Part shown: piece by piece, positions 50,290-62,432 of the stretch | Layout: every line of letters starts with the position of its first letter | Numbering within the stretch: position 1 is the first letter of the stretch | From: Hofstenia miamia | Taxonomy: Eukaryota > Xenacoelomorpha > Acoela | NCBI GenBank assembly: GCA_004352715.1 | Contig: SCFE01000059.1 | Location: forward strand, 974,184-1,038,183 | Direction: 5' to 3' | DNA: 64,000 nt | Notes under the pieces: model-generated | Told to the model about the DNA's origin: nothing | Seen by the model: the letters and a program-made list of their open reading frames with translations, nothing else | The model's database searches: none | Program-made: the position numbers and the translations under genes

Positions 50290-50990
50290 ATTATTAACTT
50301 GGATTATGGCGATGTTAGTTTCTATTAATAGAGTAATCAGGATTGTAAAATTTATAACCGCGCCATTTTAGTCTTTTTATATTAAAGTTACAAAACTATT
50401 TTTTAATATCAATCTTAAAGTTTTTTAAAGTATTTATTTGTTTGATGTATTTTGGTAATTCATTCCATATATTTATAGCTGTGTTTAGAAAAGAGTTATT
50501 CATTATTAGCTTCTTATACCTGATTAGTTCAATTAAATGCCTTCTTTTGTTTTGTTTATTAATTGTTTTTTTGGAAAGAAAGTCAGTTTTGTTATATGGG
50601 AAAGTACTATTACTGATTTTGAAGAATGTCTTTGGGACATTTATGTAGATATAGCACTGTGAATGTAGAAATAAGTTTGAGATTTTTCTGTATTCATTAT
50701 TCTTATTAAAGCTATGATTATTAACTGTTACTTTGATAGCCCAATTTTGTTGTACCTGAAATTTTCGGAGGTATTTTTGTTGAATATATTCGCATAATTG
50801 AAATGACTTAATACTAGAGTATGAATTAAGCTCATTGCTTTAATTGATATGGTCATTTTTCTAATAATATGATTTAGTTGCTTTCACAATTATAATGGGA
50901 ATCGAAAACAATTCCAAGGAATGCTGTTAAAATTATGTTTATATTGTGAGGTATCAGTAAAAGTAGAATTTGATTTAACAATGCAGAGTT
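50290..50990 (-). mobile_element. Non-LTR retrotransposon, 3' end remnant
   Basis: On the minus strand the sequence near 50920-50890 reads FLGIVFDSHYN in one of the frames, the LINE (L)G(V)xxD motif. The C-terminal signature follows: NEYRKISNLFLHSQCYIY near 50690, then NNSFLNTAINIWNELPKYIK (about 50500-50440), closely fitting the usual sF...ai.lWN.LP.yik pattern, and LKNFKIDIKK before a stop. It is 5' truncated and broken. It marks the last stretch with ordinary CG content before the CG-depleted block to its right. Confidence 0.7.
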
Positions 50991-51469
50991 GAGTTTTGAT
51001 AGGATTGCACTGAGTTTAGGTTATTTTAACTTTGCACATATGTTCTGCTTAATGCACCCAAGAGTTAGGGATTCTTTATTCTTTATCTAATTAGGGCTCT
51101 AGTCTCAAATGACTCTTTCACAAGGTTATCTGTATCAGGTTGGCTGAGTGTGGCCACTCTTCCCCATCATGATTGCCTGTTTACTTTTAGTTTAACTTTT
51201 ACTAGAAAGGGTACTATGGCAGGAGGATTTGATTATTATACTGTAGCTTTGGTAAATCTAGCTCTGAATTGAAACCCTCAATTAGATAGGTTATTAGGAC
51301 TGCTCACTGATTTCATACTGATGCCTCAATATAAATTAAATTATGTTCATAATCATAATCTACAGAATCCATACTGATGTGTTTCCAATGAAAGCTTTGA
51401 TTGTCAAATAGTTGATTAGACTAAGCAGAATTTCTACATTGGGAATATTACATATTTCACAAGCATTTG

Positions 51470-52690
51470 ATTTGGGCTATTGTATTTATATTGTATTATT
51501 ATTATTATAATCAATTACATATCCATTCTCTTCTAAAAAGTCAACACCTATGAAAACATTGTATGGTAAATTTTTATCCACATAATTAACAGAAATATAA
51601 TTAACTTCCATCCTTTCTCCATTTATTTTATACAGACATCATTATTTTTACCCAGATTGTATATATTCCCTGGATGTATTTATTAGCTGATGACATGCAG
51701 GTTTGATTTGATTATGGGTTATTCAAATTTCCTTTCAATAATTGTCAGTGATTATTGATGCAGACAATTGAAGTATCAAAAGTGACATATACTATCAATA
51801 CATTCACATTGCTGACAACACATTTCTCTGCATTAGGCATATTACAACAAGAATGTAATGTGCACAGTTAACAGGAGTTAACTTTCACCTTGCTCAATAA
51901 AATTAATGGCATACACTTGAAACATGGCCTCCCTGGTCAGAATTATGACATCATTTTATTTCATCCAGGACAGGTTGAATGGGTTTAATCAAAATAGCAG
52001 GCTTTACAACATTAATTGATGTCTGATTAAATGATTTTGTTCTAACAATTTCTGCAGGTAAATCTGGCTCCTCCTTAATTGGGTCCCATGTACTTCAGTG
52101 AACATCAGAAACATCCTGATCAATGCATTGTGTGTTCTGCACCATGTAAATAATGCTTATAGCTTTTTTAATTATAGTTGAGAGATAATTCTCAGAATCA
52201 ACCTTTAATTCAAGTTGAGTTCACATAGATGGAGGAAGCCCTTGACACACATACAAGATCAGATTGTGAAACAAGTATTTAGATGAATGCTTACTCAACT
52301 GGAGGAGTAATTCTATTGGAATTATATAATTCTGAACATCATCACCCTTCTTAAATTTCATTTTACATAATAGAGTTTTATACTGCAGTTTAATATGAGG
52401 AGCTCAATAGTGATCTTGAAAGTATCCTATCTATTGACTCACACTGTGTTGTTTCATTGTGATTTCAATGAAGAATAACCATTCATTAAATTACTGGGAA
52501 ATTTCATCAATCTTTCTTGTGAATTTTGGCAACACAGAATGCTTATTTACATACTCATTAGCATTTGATTCAATAAGAATAATTGATTCATTAAAGCAGG
52601 GGTGAGATGGTGAAGGCCCAGCTGAGCTGACAACAATCAAAGTCAAAGTGATACTCAAAGAATTAAGTGTACAGGAAGTGGACAATGTGA
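51470..52690 (-). pseudogene. Broken gag-protease of an LTR-type retroelement
   Basis: Minus strand, 5' to 3'. A gag-like stretch begins near 52685 (NKHSVLPKFTRKIDEISQ, a stop, then FNEWLFFIEITMKQHSV). A zinc-knuckle remnant near 51960 reads CHNSDQGGHVSSVC, spaced as CX2CX4HX4C with serine in place of the second cysteine. An aspartic protease remnant follows, with DTS at about 51770 and VFIGVDFLEENGYVIDY near 51500-51560. This order (gag, knuckle, protease) fits Ty3/gypsy-like elements. No reverse transcriptase or LTR was found. At least ten stops or shifts break it. No CG dinucleotide was seen anywhere in the unit. Confidence 0.6.
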
Positions 52691-53099
52691 TGTAGCAGTT
52701 GAGAAATTACAATAGGTGGTCTGTTGGATTGTAGACACAGATCTATGCTGTCTCCTGCTTAAAGCCAGAGTGACATTAACAACAGGTTGGTCTACAGATG
52801 CACAGTACTTCTTTCCTCCAGTATTTGATGAAACTAACTGAGTGATTTTTTCAAGGAAGCAAATTCAAAAGTTTTCATCTAAGTTACTATGAGTAACATA
52901 TAAATTCTTGCTATTCCTACATTGAAGGCATCATTGGTGATATTAGCAAAAGGGTTACTTGAATGGGTGTGAACACCACCTTCCAATTCTGACAGCTGAC
53001 TAATTAAATTCTCTTGGTTTCATGACATCACTATTTGTTACTGTGAGTTGGCAATTGGCTGTTTGAGTTCCCTTTGTCAGGTGGTAGGAACCATTTTCT

Positions 53100-56000
53100 C
53101 TTTTATTCATTTATTCCATTATATGAGTTGTGGTATGCATGGCAGAAAATAAATAGTTAAATAAACAAAAATAAAAATAAATCCATTAATTTGAGAATCT
53201 GTAAACAGAGAACAACTAACAGCTTTCAGCACTCTCATGACACAACAAGATACATAAAAGAATAAAAATAGAGCATCATAATAAACCTCTACAAGGGCAT
53301 CTCTATATTTAATTCCAAAACACCAAAAGAATAAAAATGAGACAATAGATAAGAGCAACATTTAAGACATGTAAAAAATCAGCAGTTAGAACCAAGAAAA
53401 CACAGCTCTTCTAACAACAAATATCTGCAACCAGAGAGGAAATCCATCCTAGCTCCTGTGGGCTCATGATCATGTCATGTTCACTATGTAGAATAATAAG
53501 GTTTAATAGGGCAAAATAATTCATTGTAAATATTGTATTTGTATTGAGAAGTTCACTCCATAGCTTAAGAATATATGATAACTAGCCTAGTTCATCTTTG
53601 ATTCCAATAAAAACCAAACTACACAATTGGTAATTCAACCAGTTTCTTTTATATAAAAGATTAGACAAGTTCACCAATTCCACAAAGTGGCCTGCCAAAG
53701 ATCCATCAATGAACTGAATTACTTCACAATAAATAGTGCTGCCCTATGTGTCTCAGTTCATCATTTCTATCTCAACTAAATTTTATGATCCCTAACTCTC
53801 TATAATTAAATATAATATAGTAACATGTAATTGCCATGCAGTTGTTAAAGCCAATAGGCATGATTTAACCAAAGGGTAGTTCATTATGTGCTTGGTGCAA
53901 ACCAGGTGAAATGAAAGAAGTTTTTATAAACTAACTGTATAGCTAGCCATAACCTAATGTGATAAAAATTGAGGAAGCTTGAAGCCATAAACTATTATTT
54001 GTCTCCAGGATCACAATACCCTAATTATTGTTTCAGCCTAACTTATTATTGCCATTACAAAAATTATACTAACAAGTTGAAGCAAAATAGCACTAGCACA
54101 AAGCTAAACAAAATTAATTCTATGATTATCCAATAGGTCCTTTCCTTAGATTTATATACAAGCAAATAATTAGCTTCTTCTTGTTAAGCAATGTTAGTTA
54201 CTTTCTATAGATCATTGAAATTTGGTGAAAAAAATGTTTTTGTCCATTGCTCTGTAAATATAGCAGCTATCACCATGAAATTTTGCAGGTTTATAGAGCT
54301 TTGCAAGCTAAAGACTTTAAGCATTTTACAGGTCCTAATATGTAAAATTGCGCCCTCTAGCGGGAAAATAATTTTGTTTCCTGTCATTGATGACATTTGT
54401 AGAGAGCTCACATGAAAAATTGGAAATGAAATTTGAAAATTAAAAGTTTATTTAAATTCCCAACCTTAGAAGTTTATATAAATTTCTTAATAAGCCTAAA
54501 TTTTTAAATTTTTTCACCATTTATTTGAAAAACAACTTTTTTGAAAATTTTTTTTGTTTTTTCACTCTAGTGATCTGAATTTTGATCAGAATTGTTTGAA
54601 ATTTTGAGACAAAAATTTCACACAGCTATTAATTTTTCTAATATAAAATTTATTGTGAAAACCTGGGTTGGCCTATAGATATTATACCTTAACTTTAGCA
54701 GGCTATAGCAACAAAAATTTTAGAGATATCACAGCTCAATTTGAATTTTAAGTAGCAAATTTCACTGAAAAAAATTCTTTTTTAAAAATTTTTAGCTCTA
54801 AAATCAACATTTGCAAAGCTAGCTAGTCTGACCAGAGCTGGGCAAATTTTTCAGAAAAGATATTTTCTCTTATTAACTTTTGATATGATGAAGCTATGAA
54901 TAAGATTTTTACACTAAAATGCACAGTTTTGAAAGGACATTCTAATTTTTCTGGTTCTGCCCCAATACAGAAAGTTTTAAAAATTTCAACTAAAAAAAAC
55001 ATTTTTCTCAAAATTAAAAATTCAAAAATTAGAAATTTTTACTTTAAGATATTAGCAGTAATACAAGAAACAACATTCAAAAACAATTTTTCCAAAATTC
55101 CCTGTCAATCTTGCATAATGGGAAATATTCTCTTTTAAATATGAATATTATAGGATGGTTATTAATTTTTTAAAAATTATAGTGATTTTTCTTGAAAAAC
55201 TGTCTATAAATCTGCATTTACTTTTTAATATTATTAAACTTATAAAAATTTTTTAAATAGTACACTTCACATTAGAACACCCCTATAAACTTTCAAAAAA
55301 TTGGTGTTTTTTTTAAATGTATATTGTGGATTATGAAAATAGATATTATGGCTAAACCTTGAAAATTCTTTTACATTTTACTCCATTTTATTGATATTTG
55401 TGATCCATTCTGTCAATTTCTATGAGATGTTGCCATGGTTATTGAATATACTGGGATTTCCAGGTTTTTGATAATATAAATTTTTCAGAGCATTGATTAC
55501 TTTACTTCTCAGTAAAGATTAATGTTTCTACATTGATTAAAGACTGGCAAATGTTTTTCTGGCAATTAATTTCTATATTTAGAAGCCCTTTTACTGTCAT
55601 TCAATGAATTTAATGTAAATGTAAAAACTCAAATTTTTCTTTTAAAACTGCTCTTTAACTATGGCTTGAAATGAAAAACCAATCTCATATTTAGATTCTA
55701 CAGGTTTAAAATAATTTAAATATGTTAATCTTTACTATTACAAGTTGATCTAGAGGTTATGAAATTAATTTTGTTGAATACATTGTTTCTTTCTGTGTTT
55801 ACAAGTTATTGCCTGTTTGCTTTAAATACAATATTAGTGTTTTTCATTTTTTTCCATATTCAAATATTAATTAAGTGCATTCAACCCAAAAGTTGAATGT
55901 GCAAGCTATGATATTTTGGGCTTCATTTTTATTTTGAAGTAAATTATCAAAATCTAGTGTACAAATATATAATATTTCTTAATCTCTTTTTTATAAATTT

Positions 56001-57739
56001 CATTCCACTTCAAAATTAGTTTAATGCAAATACATTTTACTGCAGAAGTTTTCCTGAAAACCCTACAGAAAATGAAATTAGTTTTTGAAGTATTTCATAG
56101 TGACACATTGAATACTTTGTGAGACTTTTGTCATAATACAACTAAAAAAGCAACTAACCTTACTATTTTAGCTGTGAAGCTAAAGAGATATATAATTGAT
56201 TGCAATACATGCTGCAGTACAAAACTGAAATGAAAGTACATATAGTTTTTTCAATACAATAAATCAAAATTTTCTCAATATCAAAAAGGCAAGCAAAGTG
56301 AGCCTTTTGTGCATGTCTTTTAAATTACATAGACCTCTTAATCACCAATTCAAAGAATACACCAAAACCACCCCTATAACTTGTTTACATTTCAAAATCA
56401 CTGCTTTTTTCCCTTGCTAAGTTTTTTTAACAATAGAAAGTCTGATAATTCTATATCTTAAATTCATACAGTTGTCAGAATTGATTCATTCAAGTAAAAC
56501 TAATAAAAACAAAATCAAATTAAGGAAAAGTATGAAAATAGCAAAATAAGTGGTTTTTCTATTTAAATTCTCATTACATGAGAGATTACAAATGCATTTA
56601 AGACTGATGGACCACTGATGGTGTGTTAGTTTTGTTGTATAACAACAAACTAGAACCATTTTTCTTATTATGTCATTCTTAGCAAATTCAGTATGTAATA
56701 TAATTCCCAATTGGACACCTGATTTAAGTAACAAGGCACAAATTACATTAAAACATTTTCATCAGTTTGATTATGTATATTCCCATATTAGTTGCAGTAT
56801 TGTAGAATTGTGGGGAGCTTTGGCTACTCAAGCAGCACTGGGAAACTCAAGAGTTAAGATCAAAGGTTGCAAAGTTTACCATTGTAGAGAGCAACCCACA
56901 TTCCAACAAAAGAACAAAGCATTGGTGGCTCACTGATTCACTTATAAAAATAGAAATTCCATAGAGAATAAACTGCCAGCAGTGACCAATTCACACAGCA
57001 TCACACCAAAGCCATATCCATAAAGCCATGCTTATTTGCCAAGGTGCTAATCATGTGTCTCAAGTATTAATTTCTAGCTCAATAAACAATTTATCTCAGA
57101 GTTCTATTATCACTGCTCATGTAAATAAAAAATAAACAAAAGGCACATAATTGCTGTGTATTCACATTCACCACCAGCATAGTATATTTGCAGTGTGTTA
57201 ATATTATGTGCATGTACAAAATGAAATGATTGAATAAAAAGTTCTTATTCCCTACACTTACACATAGCCATAACCTAAAGCAACCATGATTTGGGCTGTC
57301 ACTGTTAAGGAGCTATTTGTTGCCCCAGACCCAGCAGTTTCCTCCCAAATTGTTGCTGGATCCTAAAAATTATAATACTAAAATCCATGACAAAATCTGA
57401 AGGGGGTTGGAATATAAATAAATTGAAAAAAACCAAACATGATTGGAGTGAGATGAATTATATTCTGTGTTTTCTACAAGTTGCTCTGGTATTTATTACA
57501 AATGTCATAAATTATTACCTGCTTAATGTTTACAAACTGTATAAGAGTTCCCTTGCAAAATTTATATGAGCAATTACATGTAAGTTCAAATCAAGGGGAC
57601 AAATAATAAATTGATCAAATAACTACTCTCAAAATCTACAAATTGATTAAAACAAATCGATTCAAATTGATAGCAATGAATCACAATCTATGGCGTCATA
57701 ATGACGTAACACTAATTCCTGAGTGCCAAAATAATTAAA
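53100..57739. other. No gene seen; CG-free AT-rich DNA
   Basis: More than 4 kb of low-complexity AT-rich sequence with short open frames. A 74-codon plus-strand frame and its overlapping minus-strand frame at 54191-54415 are the longest that look non-random. Apart from the motif at 54350 I see nothing to annotate. Confidence 0.5.
54350..54363 (-). promoter_or_regulatory. CTCF-like motif in CG-free DNA
   Basis: GCGCCCTCTAGCGG reads CCGCTAGAGGGCGC on the minus strand. That closely fits the CTCF core known in bilaterian animals (CC-x-C-x-AG-x-GGGCGC). It contains the only two CG dinucleotides I can find between about 50.9 and 57.6 kb. It may be a bound, protected site, or just a leftover from a mobile element. 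Confidence 0.35.
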
Positions 57740-60700
57740 GAAATAAAATTACAAAGGGGTGCCCCAAGTGACTCTACATACCCCCCCATTGCATGGTTAA
57801 GTTTGTGGCAGGAGCTGGACTGTAGGACCTGATAGGAGCTTTTCATCTCCACAACCATTTCTACTGCTAAGATGTCATCCCAGGATGTAACTTTGGCAAT
57901 CTAGGTCACCAGGTAATCTGCATAAGTGTCTCTCTCTGCATTACTGCTTTGCTTCTCAGGCAGAAAAACTTGATCTCTGGCAAGCAGGAGCTGATCAGGC
58001 AGTTTCTTCATAGATTATTTAGTCTCCATGTAAATGTATCATAAAATTGTTTGTAGAAGATGAAGGCCTTTAAATCCATATCCAATGTAGGGGCATCTTC
58101 TGGACTAATCTAGGTGTTTGGTTAGAAGTGAGTGAAGACCTCTCTGAGTGATCCCATGTGAATTGCATGGTCCATAAATAAGGAACAGTACTTGTTGACT
58201 TGCTGTAAGGTCATTTCCTCTACATCTGTAACTTCTGCTCACAACATGGTAATTATTTCAATTCTCTTAATGACATCATAGTATTGAGTGAGGGTTTTGA
58301 TGTTATTGATCCACATCAAGTTGCCCAATGCCTGGAACAAAATAAGAACTCATGGATCTAGTGTTGTGGTTTTATTGTGGATCTTCTGTAGCTTAGTGGA
58401 GATCAGTTGCCCTTTTTGAAAAATATCTTTGATCATGAGTTTGCAATCAATATAGATGTGTTCCAGGTTTCTGCCTTTGACCAGGGTGTCTCAAGTCTCC
58501 TTATATTCTTTTGTTTGCATTAACTTAGCAATCTCAGCTGCTGTGGAGACGTAGTTTATCTTGTTGGAAAGGTGGGCTGACACCTTCTTATGCCCCTTCT
58601 TAATGTGCCATGATTGTAAAATGAGCAGAGTCTTTACACAGGGTGGAGGGATGCACAACAGATTGTGCTTTTCTGAATTTGTCTCAATGAGGTTGAACTT
58701 GACCTTTTTCTTTAGCATTGCTGTTCTGATGGTAATGGGATAATTGATCTTGGTGTCCTTAATGGAATCCCAGAATGTGCTGTGGAGTCCATGCTTGTGG
58801 AATTTATCAATCTGGGCATTGGTGATTAGAAGTGGAGACGTGGTACATTCTACATCCAAGGCTATTTGTTGCTCAGGCAATTGTAGAAGTACCAGTTCCT
58901 CATTAGTGAACATCTAAGTTAGACACCACTTCATGAGACCTAATATGTTGTTGCCTCTATTTTGTTTGATGATATGGTTAACAATAGAGAGTTTCTCTGT
59001 GAATGCATCTGGGTGGTACTCAATGGTTAAAATTTGCTCATCCTCAGTAATCAACCATGCTTGTGTGGGTACAGGAGGGCTTGCAACTCTGGAAAACTTT
59101 TGGAGGTTGATGGCCTTGATGAGTACCTTGGTTCCAGGTGATACTTCAATTGCAGATGAGGATAGCAACTCCTCTTCTTGGTAAAATTGCTTAGCTGAGT
59201 GCATTGTTTGTTCTATGACAGTGATAGGAATTATTTCGCCATCTTTCACAGCCTGTCTCTATGTCTCTGTGATTTTATTGTAGCCACTTTCCAGATAATT
59301 CATCTTTTCCAGATTAAACAACTTTTCCATTTTAGTGTGAACATTGTAGTGGTTCACCAGTTCTAAGAATTACTGTGTTGATCCAGGTTCTCAACAGATA
59401 AGGCGGTTGGTAAAAAGCAGCATGTAGTTGGATTCCAATGATGGGAACTTGATTTCTACAGTAGCTCTCCACATGTACTTTTTAAGGGTATCTGAAAAGA
59501 TGTTCAAGTCAGCAAAGGCAATGCTGAGATTGTTAACTATCATCTGGGGCAGAAGGCGCCCTAGTGGTAGCAAGCATGAGTGCCAAAGCCAATTTTTGAT
59601 CTTCCACACAGCTGGGCAGACAGTGAGCTTGTGCATACACTTTCTTGCTAAGTGCGCTTGGGTGTTTCAATCAAGAGGCAACTCTATTTGTGGGTCTTGT
59701 GTGAGAAAGATTGAAAGGATCCAGACACCTCCACAGGAGTGGATAGGCAGTACAAACTTTTCTGAAAATATATGCTCAGCAAAGTTCTGATGGTCTTACA
59801 ATGTGTAAGTGATTTGTAGCTCCATATGGAGCCTCTCAACAGATCTTAAATACTGGGACTCAGGGCTTTTATTTGCTTTGAGATTTGTCCAATTTTCATC
59901 AATCTCTGTCAGGGTGGTAGCACTATGTGAAAAAGTGAAACTAATGTGCATATCTGTTATTAGAGTGAGACCTGGAAGGTTGGTGTTAATAGACTTGAGT
60001 GTCTGTGACTGGACAACTGTGTTGATGATGAGCATTGTGTCTACTGCAATGTGGTGCATTGGTATTTTCTTGCACAGAAGGAGGTCTGTGTAGATTAACT
60101 TGGTGATCAAAAAAATATTGGAGTGATACATACTTGCAGGACAATAGTAGTTGGTGTATAGAATGGTAAAGTTTTCCATCCTGAAGTGGAGACTTTCAAC
60201 CTGCTCTGGTATTTTGTCCTGGTATTCCTTCTTCATGAACATGACTAGACAGATATTTTTGACCTTAGCTAGCCAATATGCAATCTCTATCTTTTCCATT
60301 ATCTTTGGCTAGTTGACATTGCCAAATTGGAAGAAGTAGATAATGAGCAGGTTATCAAAGTCTATGTTGATGCACTCAAACCTTTGGATGGTGTGCTTGT
60401 TGTTTAAAAGCTGACATAAGTGCATTAGATTAAAATCCTCATCAGACATTGTGTGGACCATGCTGTGCCAATAGGGTCTCTTGAGCCCTCCATGCATTTT
60501 TAAGCCATAGCATATAATCATGTTGACCTTAGGTCTATGTTTTGCATTAATAACAAAGGGAATTATGTCCATGGCACAAGTAAGGTTTTTAGTATTGAAA
60601 GTCCAGTGTAACTTATTCTTCATCTCTTCTGACAAGTTATCACAAATGAGACTAACAGCCTTGGGGGTGGTGATAAAGTAAGAATGCAGTATTTCATCTC

Positions 60701-60839
60701 CCACCTTAGACATCTTTCTATGCCACTCTTCTGTCTTTCTTGATCTAATGCTAGTGGACATGTGTGATGAAGGACCAGGGCTAGAGGGGGTGTTTGAGTC
60801 ACTATGGGATGAATGAATGGTTTTCTTATTTAATATCAC
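57740..60839 (-). pseudogene. Very large broken ORF, unknown protein next to Polinton-like genes
   Basis: One minus-strand frame runs from an ATG at 60839 to about 58010 and then continues one frame over to about 57740, roughly 1000 codons. Within it I see stops at 60309, 59796, 59667, 59391, 59370, 59259, 58914 and 58491, plus several more near 58350, 58240 and 58115. Long open pieces of 80-176 codons sit between them in the same frame. The start is serine/proline-rich (SHSDSNTPSSPGPSSHMSTS). A middle part is rich in beta-type residues (SPGTKVLIKAINLQ, DEQILTIEYHPDAF). A later part reads NAQIDKFHKHGLHS. I recognise no polymerase, integrase or protease motif and cannot name a family. A capsid or other structural protein of the neighbouring virus-like element is possible but unproven. 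CG content is higher here than in its surroundings, though still very low. Confidence 0.6.
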
Positions 60840-61073
60840 ATGTAAATATAAATTTTAATACATTATTCAAATCAATGATTGTTAAAGTACTTGCAGCTGT
60901 ATAATAGTTTATGAATTTAAAATAAAAACTTTATAATTAAAGAGAAAGCATTAACATTCGCATTTTTCTTCAGTCATTGAGTAAATTTTGATAATCACAA
61001 ATGAATACATAACATCATCTCAAAAACAAATGTATAATAATAATAAAATTAGGGACAAAATAACTATATACAT

Positions 61074-61562
61074 TTATTCACAGGTTAATATACAATACTC
61101 TAATGAATGTCCATGATCAAGAAAAATATTTAATCTATTGTCTTTGATCTCTTCATCAATAAGTTGGAAAATTTTCTGGATTGCAATGTCTATTGGAAAT
61201 CCTTCCACATAGAGTCTATCAATGTTATTTTTTAAAATTTGCACTGCAGCAAATGTATGAGGGAAATTCTCTCCACACAACTTGAAGTTTGAGGTATCTG
61301 CATCTATATGCAGAGTTAATCCAAAACATGTGTCACAAGTGCATTGTCCTTGTGAATGTTGAAACTGAACATGCAAGTTGTTTGGGAGAGATATATCTTC
61401 ATAATTCATGAGTTTATCAATATTTTGCAAAACACACATCTTGTGTTTGATTGCTGAAAAATTCTGTAAAATGCTATCAAAACTGCATTTGAGAAATACA
61501 TTAGTTGTCATATCCAAAATTGCAAATAGTAGTTTTTGAATATCTGTAAAATTTATAAACAT
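61074..61562 (-). CDS. Unknown 162-residue ORF in the virus-like cluster
   Basis: An uninterrupted frame from ATG 61562 to the stop at 61074, the longest intact non-repeat frame in the CG-depleted block. It contains a cysteine/histidine patch (HSQGQCTCDTCFGLTLHI), possibly metal binding, and an acidic helical C-terminal part (FQLIDEEIKDNRLNIF). It lies upstream of, and in the same orientation as, the very large broken ORF, 235 bases away. No family is recognised. Intactness amid decayed neighbours may be chance or may mean it is constrained. Confidence 0.4.
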   Translation of the reverse strand: MFINFTDIQKLLFAILDMTTNVFLKCSFDSILQNFSAIKHKMCVLQNIDKLMNYEDISLPNNLHVQFQHSQGQCTCDTCFGLTLHIDADTSNFKLCGENFPHTFAAVQILKNNIDRLYVEGFPIDIAIQKIFQLIDEEIKDNRLNIFLDHGHSLEYCILTCE

Positions 61563-61740
61563 AGAGTTTTGGTGATTGGCTACTTTTTAAGTTTGTCAGT
61601 GTATATATATGGTGATGATGATAATAATATTATTACTATCAAATTAACACTGGTAATATAAATTTTCTTATCACCTCCACTATCTAGTGTGTTTATTTAC
61701 ATGAAACACATTTTAAAAATAAATTTCCTTTTGATGTTTT

Positions 61741-62272
61741 TTGTCCTTTCAAACAAAATTACTAGCCTTTGGGAATATTTAATTTTCCTTTTGGTGATTT
61801 GTTTTGTCCTTTTGAACAAAATTACTTGCCTTTGGGAATATTTAATTTTCCTTTTTGTGATTTGTTTTGTCCTTTCAAACGAAATTACTTGCCTTTGGAA
61901 ATATTTAATTTTTCTTTTGGTGATTTGTTTTGTCCTTTCAAACAAAATTACTTGCCTTTGGGAATATTTAATTTCCCTTTTGATGATTTGTTTTGTCCAT
62001 TTGAACAAAATTACTTGCCTTTGGGAATATTTAATTTGCATTTTGGTGATTTTTTTTGTCCTTTCAAACAAAATTACTTGCATTTGGGAATATTTAATTT
62101 TCCTTTTGGTGATTTATTTTGTGCTTTTGAACAAAATTACTTGCCTTTGGAAATATTAAATTTTCCTTTTGGTGATTTGTTTTGTTGTTTTGAACAAAAT
62201 TACTTGCCTTTGGGAATATTTAATTTACCTTTTGGTGATTTTTTTGTCCTTTCAAACAAAATTGCTTGTCTT
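61741..62272 (+). repeat. 63-bp minisatellite, about nine units, open in several frames
   Basis: Units of TTGCCTTTGGGAATATTTAA with TTTTCCTTTTGGTGATTTGT and a CC(A/T)TT(C/T)(A/G)AACAAAATTAC joint recur every 63 bases (unit joints at 61761, 61824, 61887 and 61950). Because 63 is a multiple of three and the units lack stops, two plus-strand frames and one minus-strand frame stay open for 128-178 codons with a 21-residue period (for example NKITCLWEYLIFLLVICFV). The plus strand is strongly T/G-rich. I regard the frames as a property of the repeat and not as genes. Confidence 0.9.
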
Positions 62273-62365
62273 AAGCAATCTTTGAATATATTACATACAT
62301 TATAGGTGTCAGGTGTCATGATAGTATACATTAATTGACATGGTTTTATTACATTTCAGAAATTA

Positions 62366-62368
<3 letters not shown>

Positions 62369-62398
<30 letters not shown>
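62369..62398 (+). repeat. (TA)n microsatellite
   Basis: About 15 TA units between the minisatellite and the ATPase remnant. Confidence 0.9.
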
Positions 62399-62400
<2 letters not shown>

Positions 62401-62432
62401 TGAATCATAAAGAGATTCATTGTAAAGAGAAT

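Noticed and set aside
57740-60839. A non-standard genetic code in which TAA/TAG are read as sense codons
   Set aside because: TGA also occurs inside the same frame, a frame shift is present, and neighbouring genes in the window use standard stops. Decay of a pseudogene explains it more simply. The fact that each stop is one C-to-T step from a sense codon is true of any stop and proves nothing.
61689-62305. Membrane-like repeat protein genes of 156 and 178 codons
   Set aside because: Three frames are open at once because the 63-bp unit has no stops. The hydrophobic look follows from T-rich DNA.
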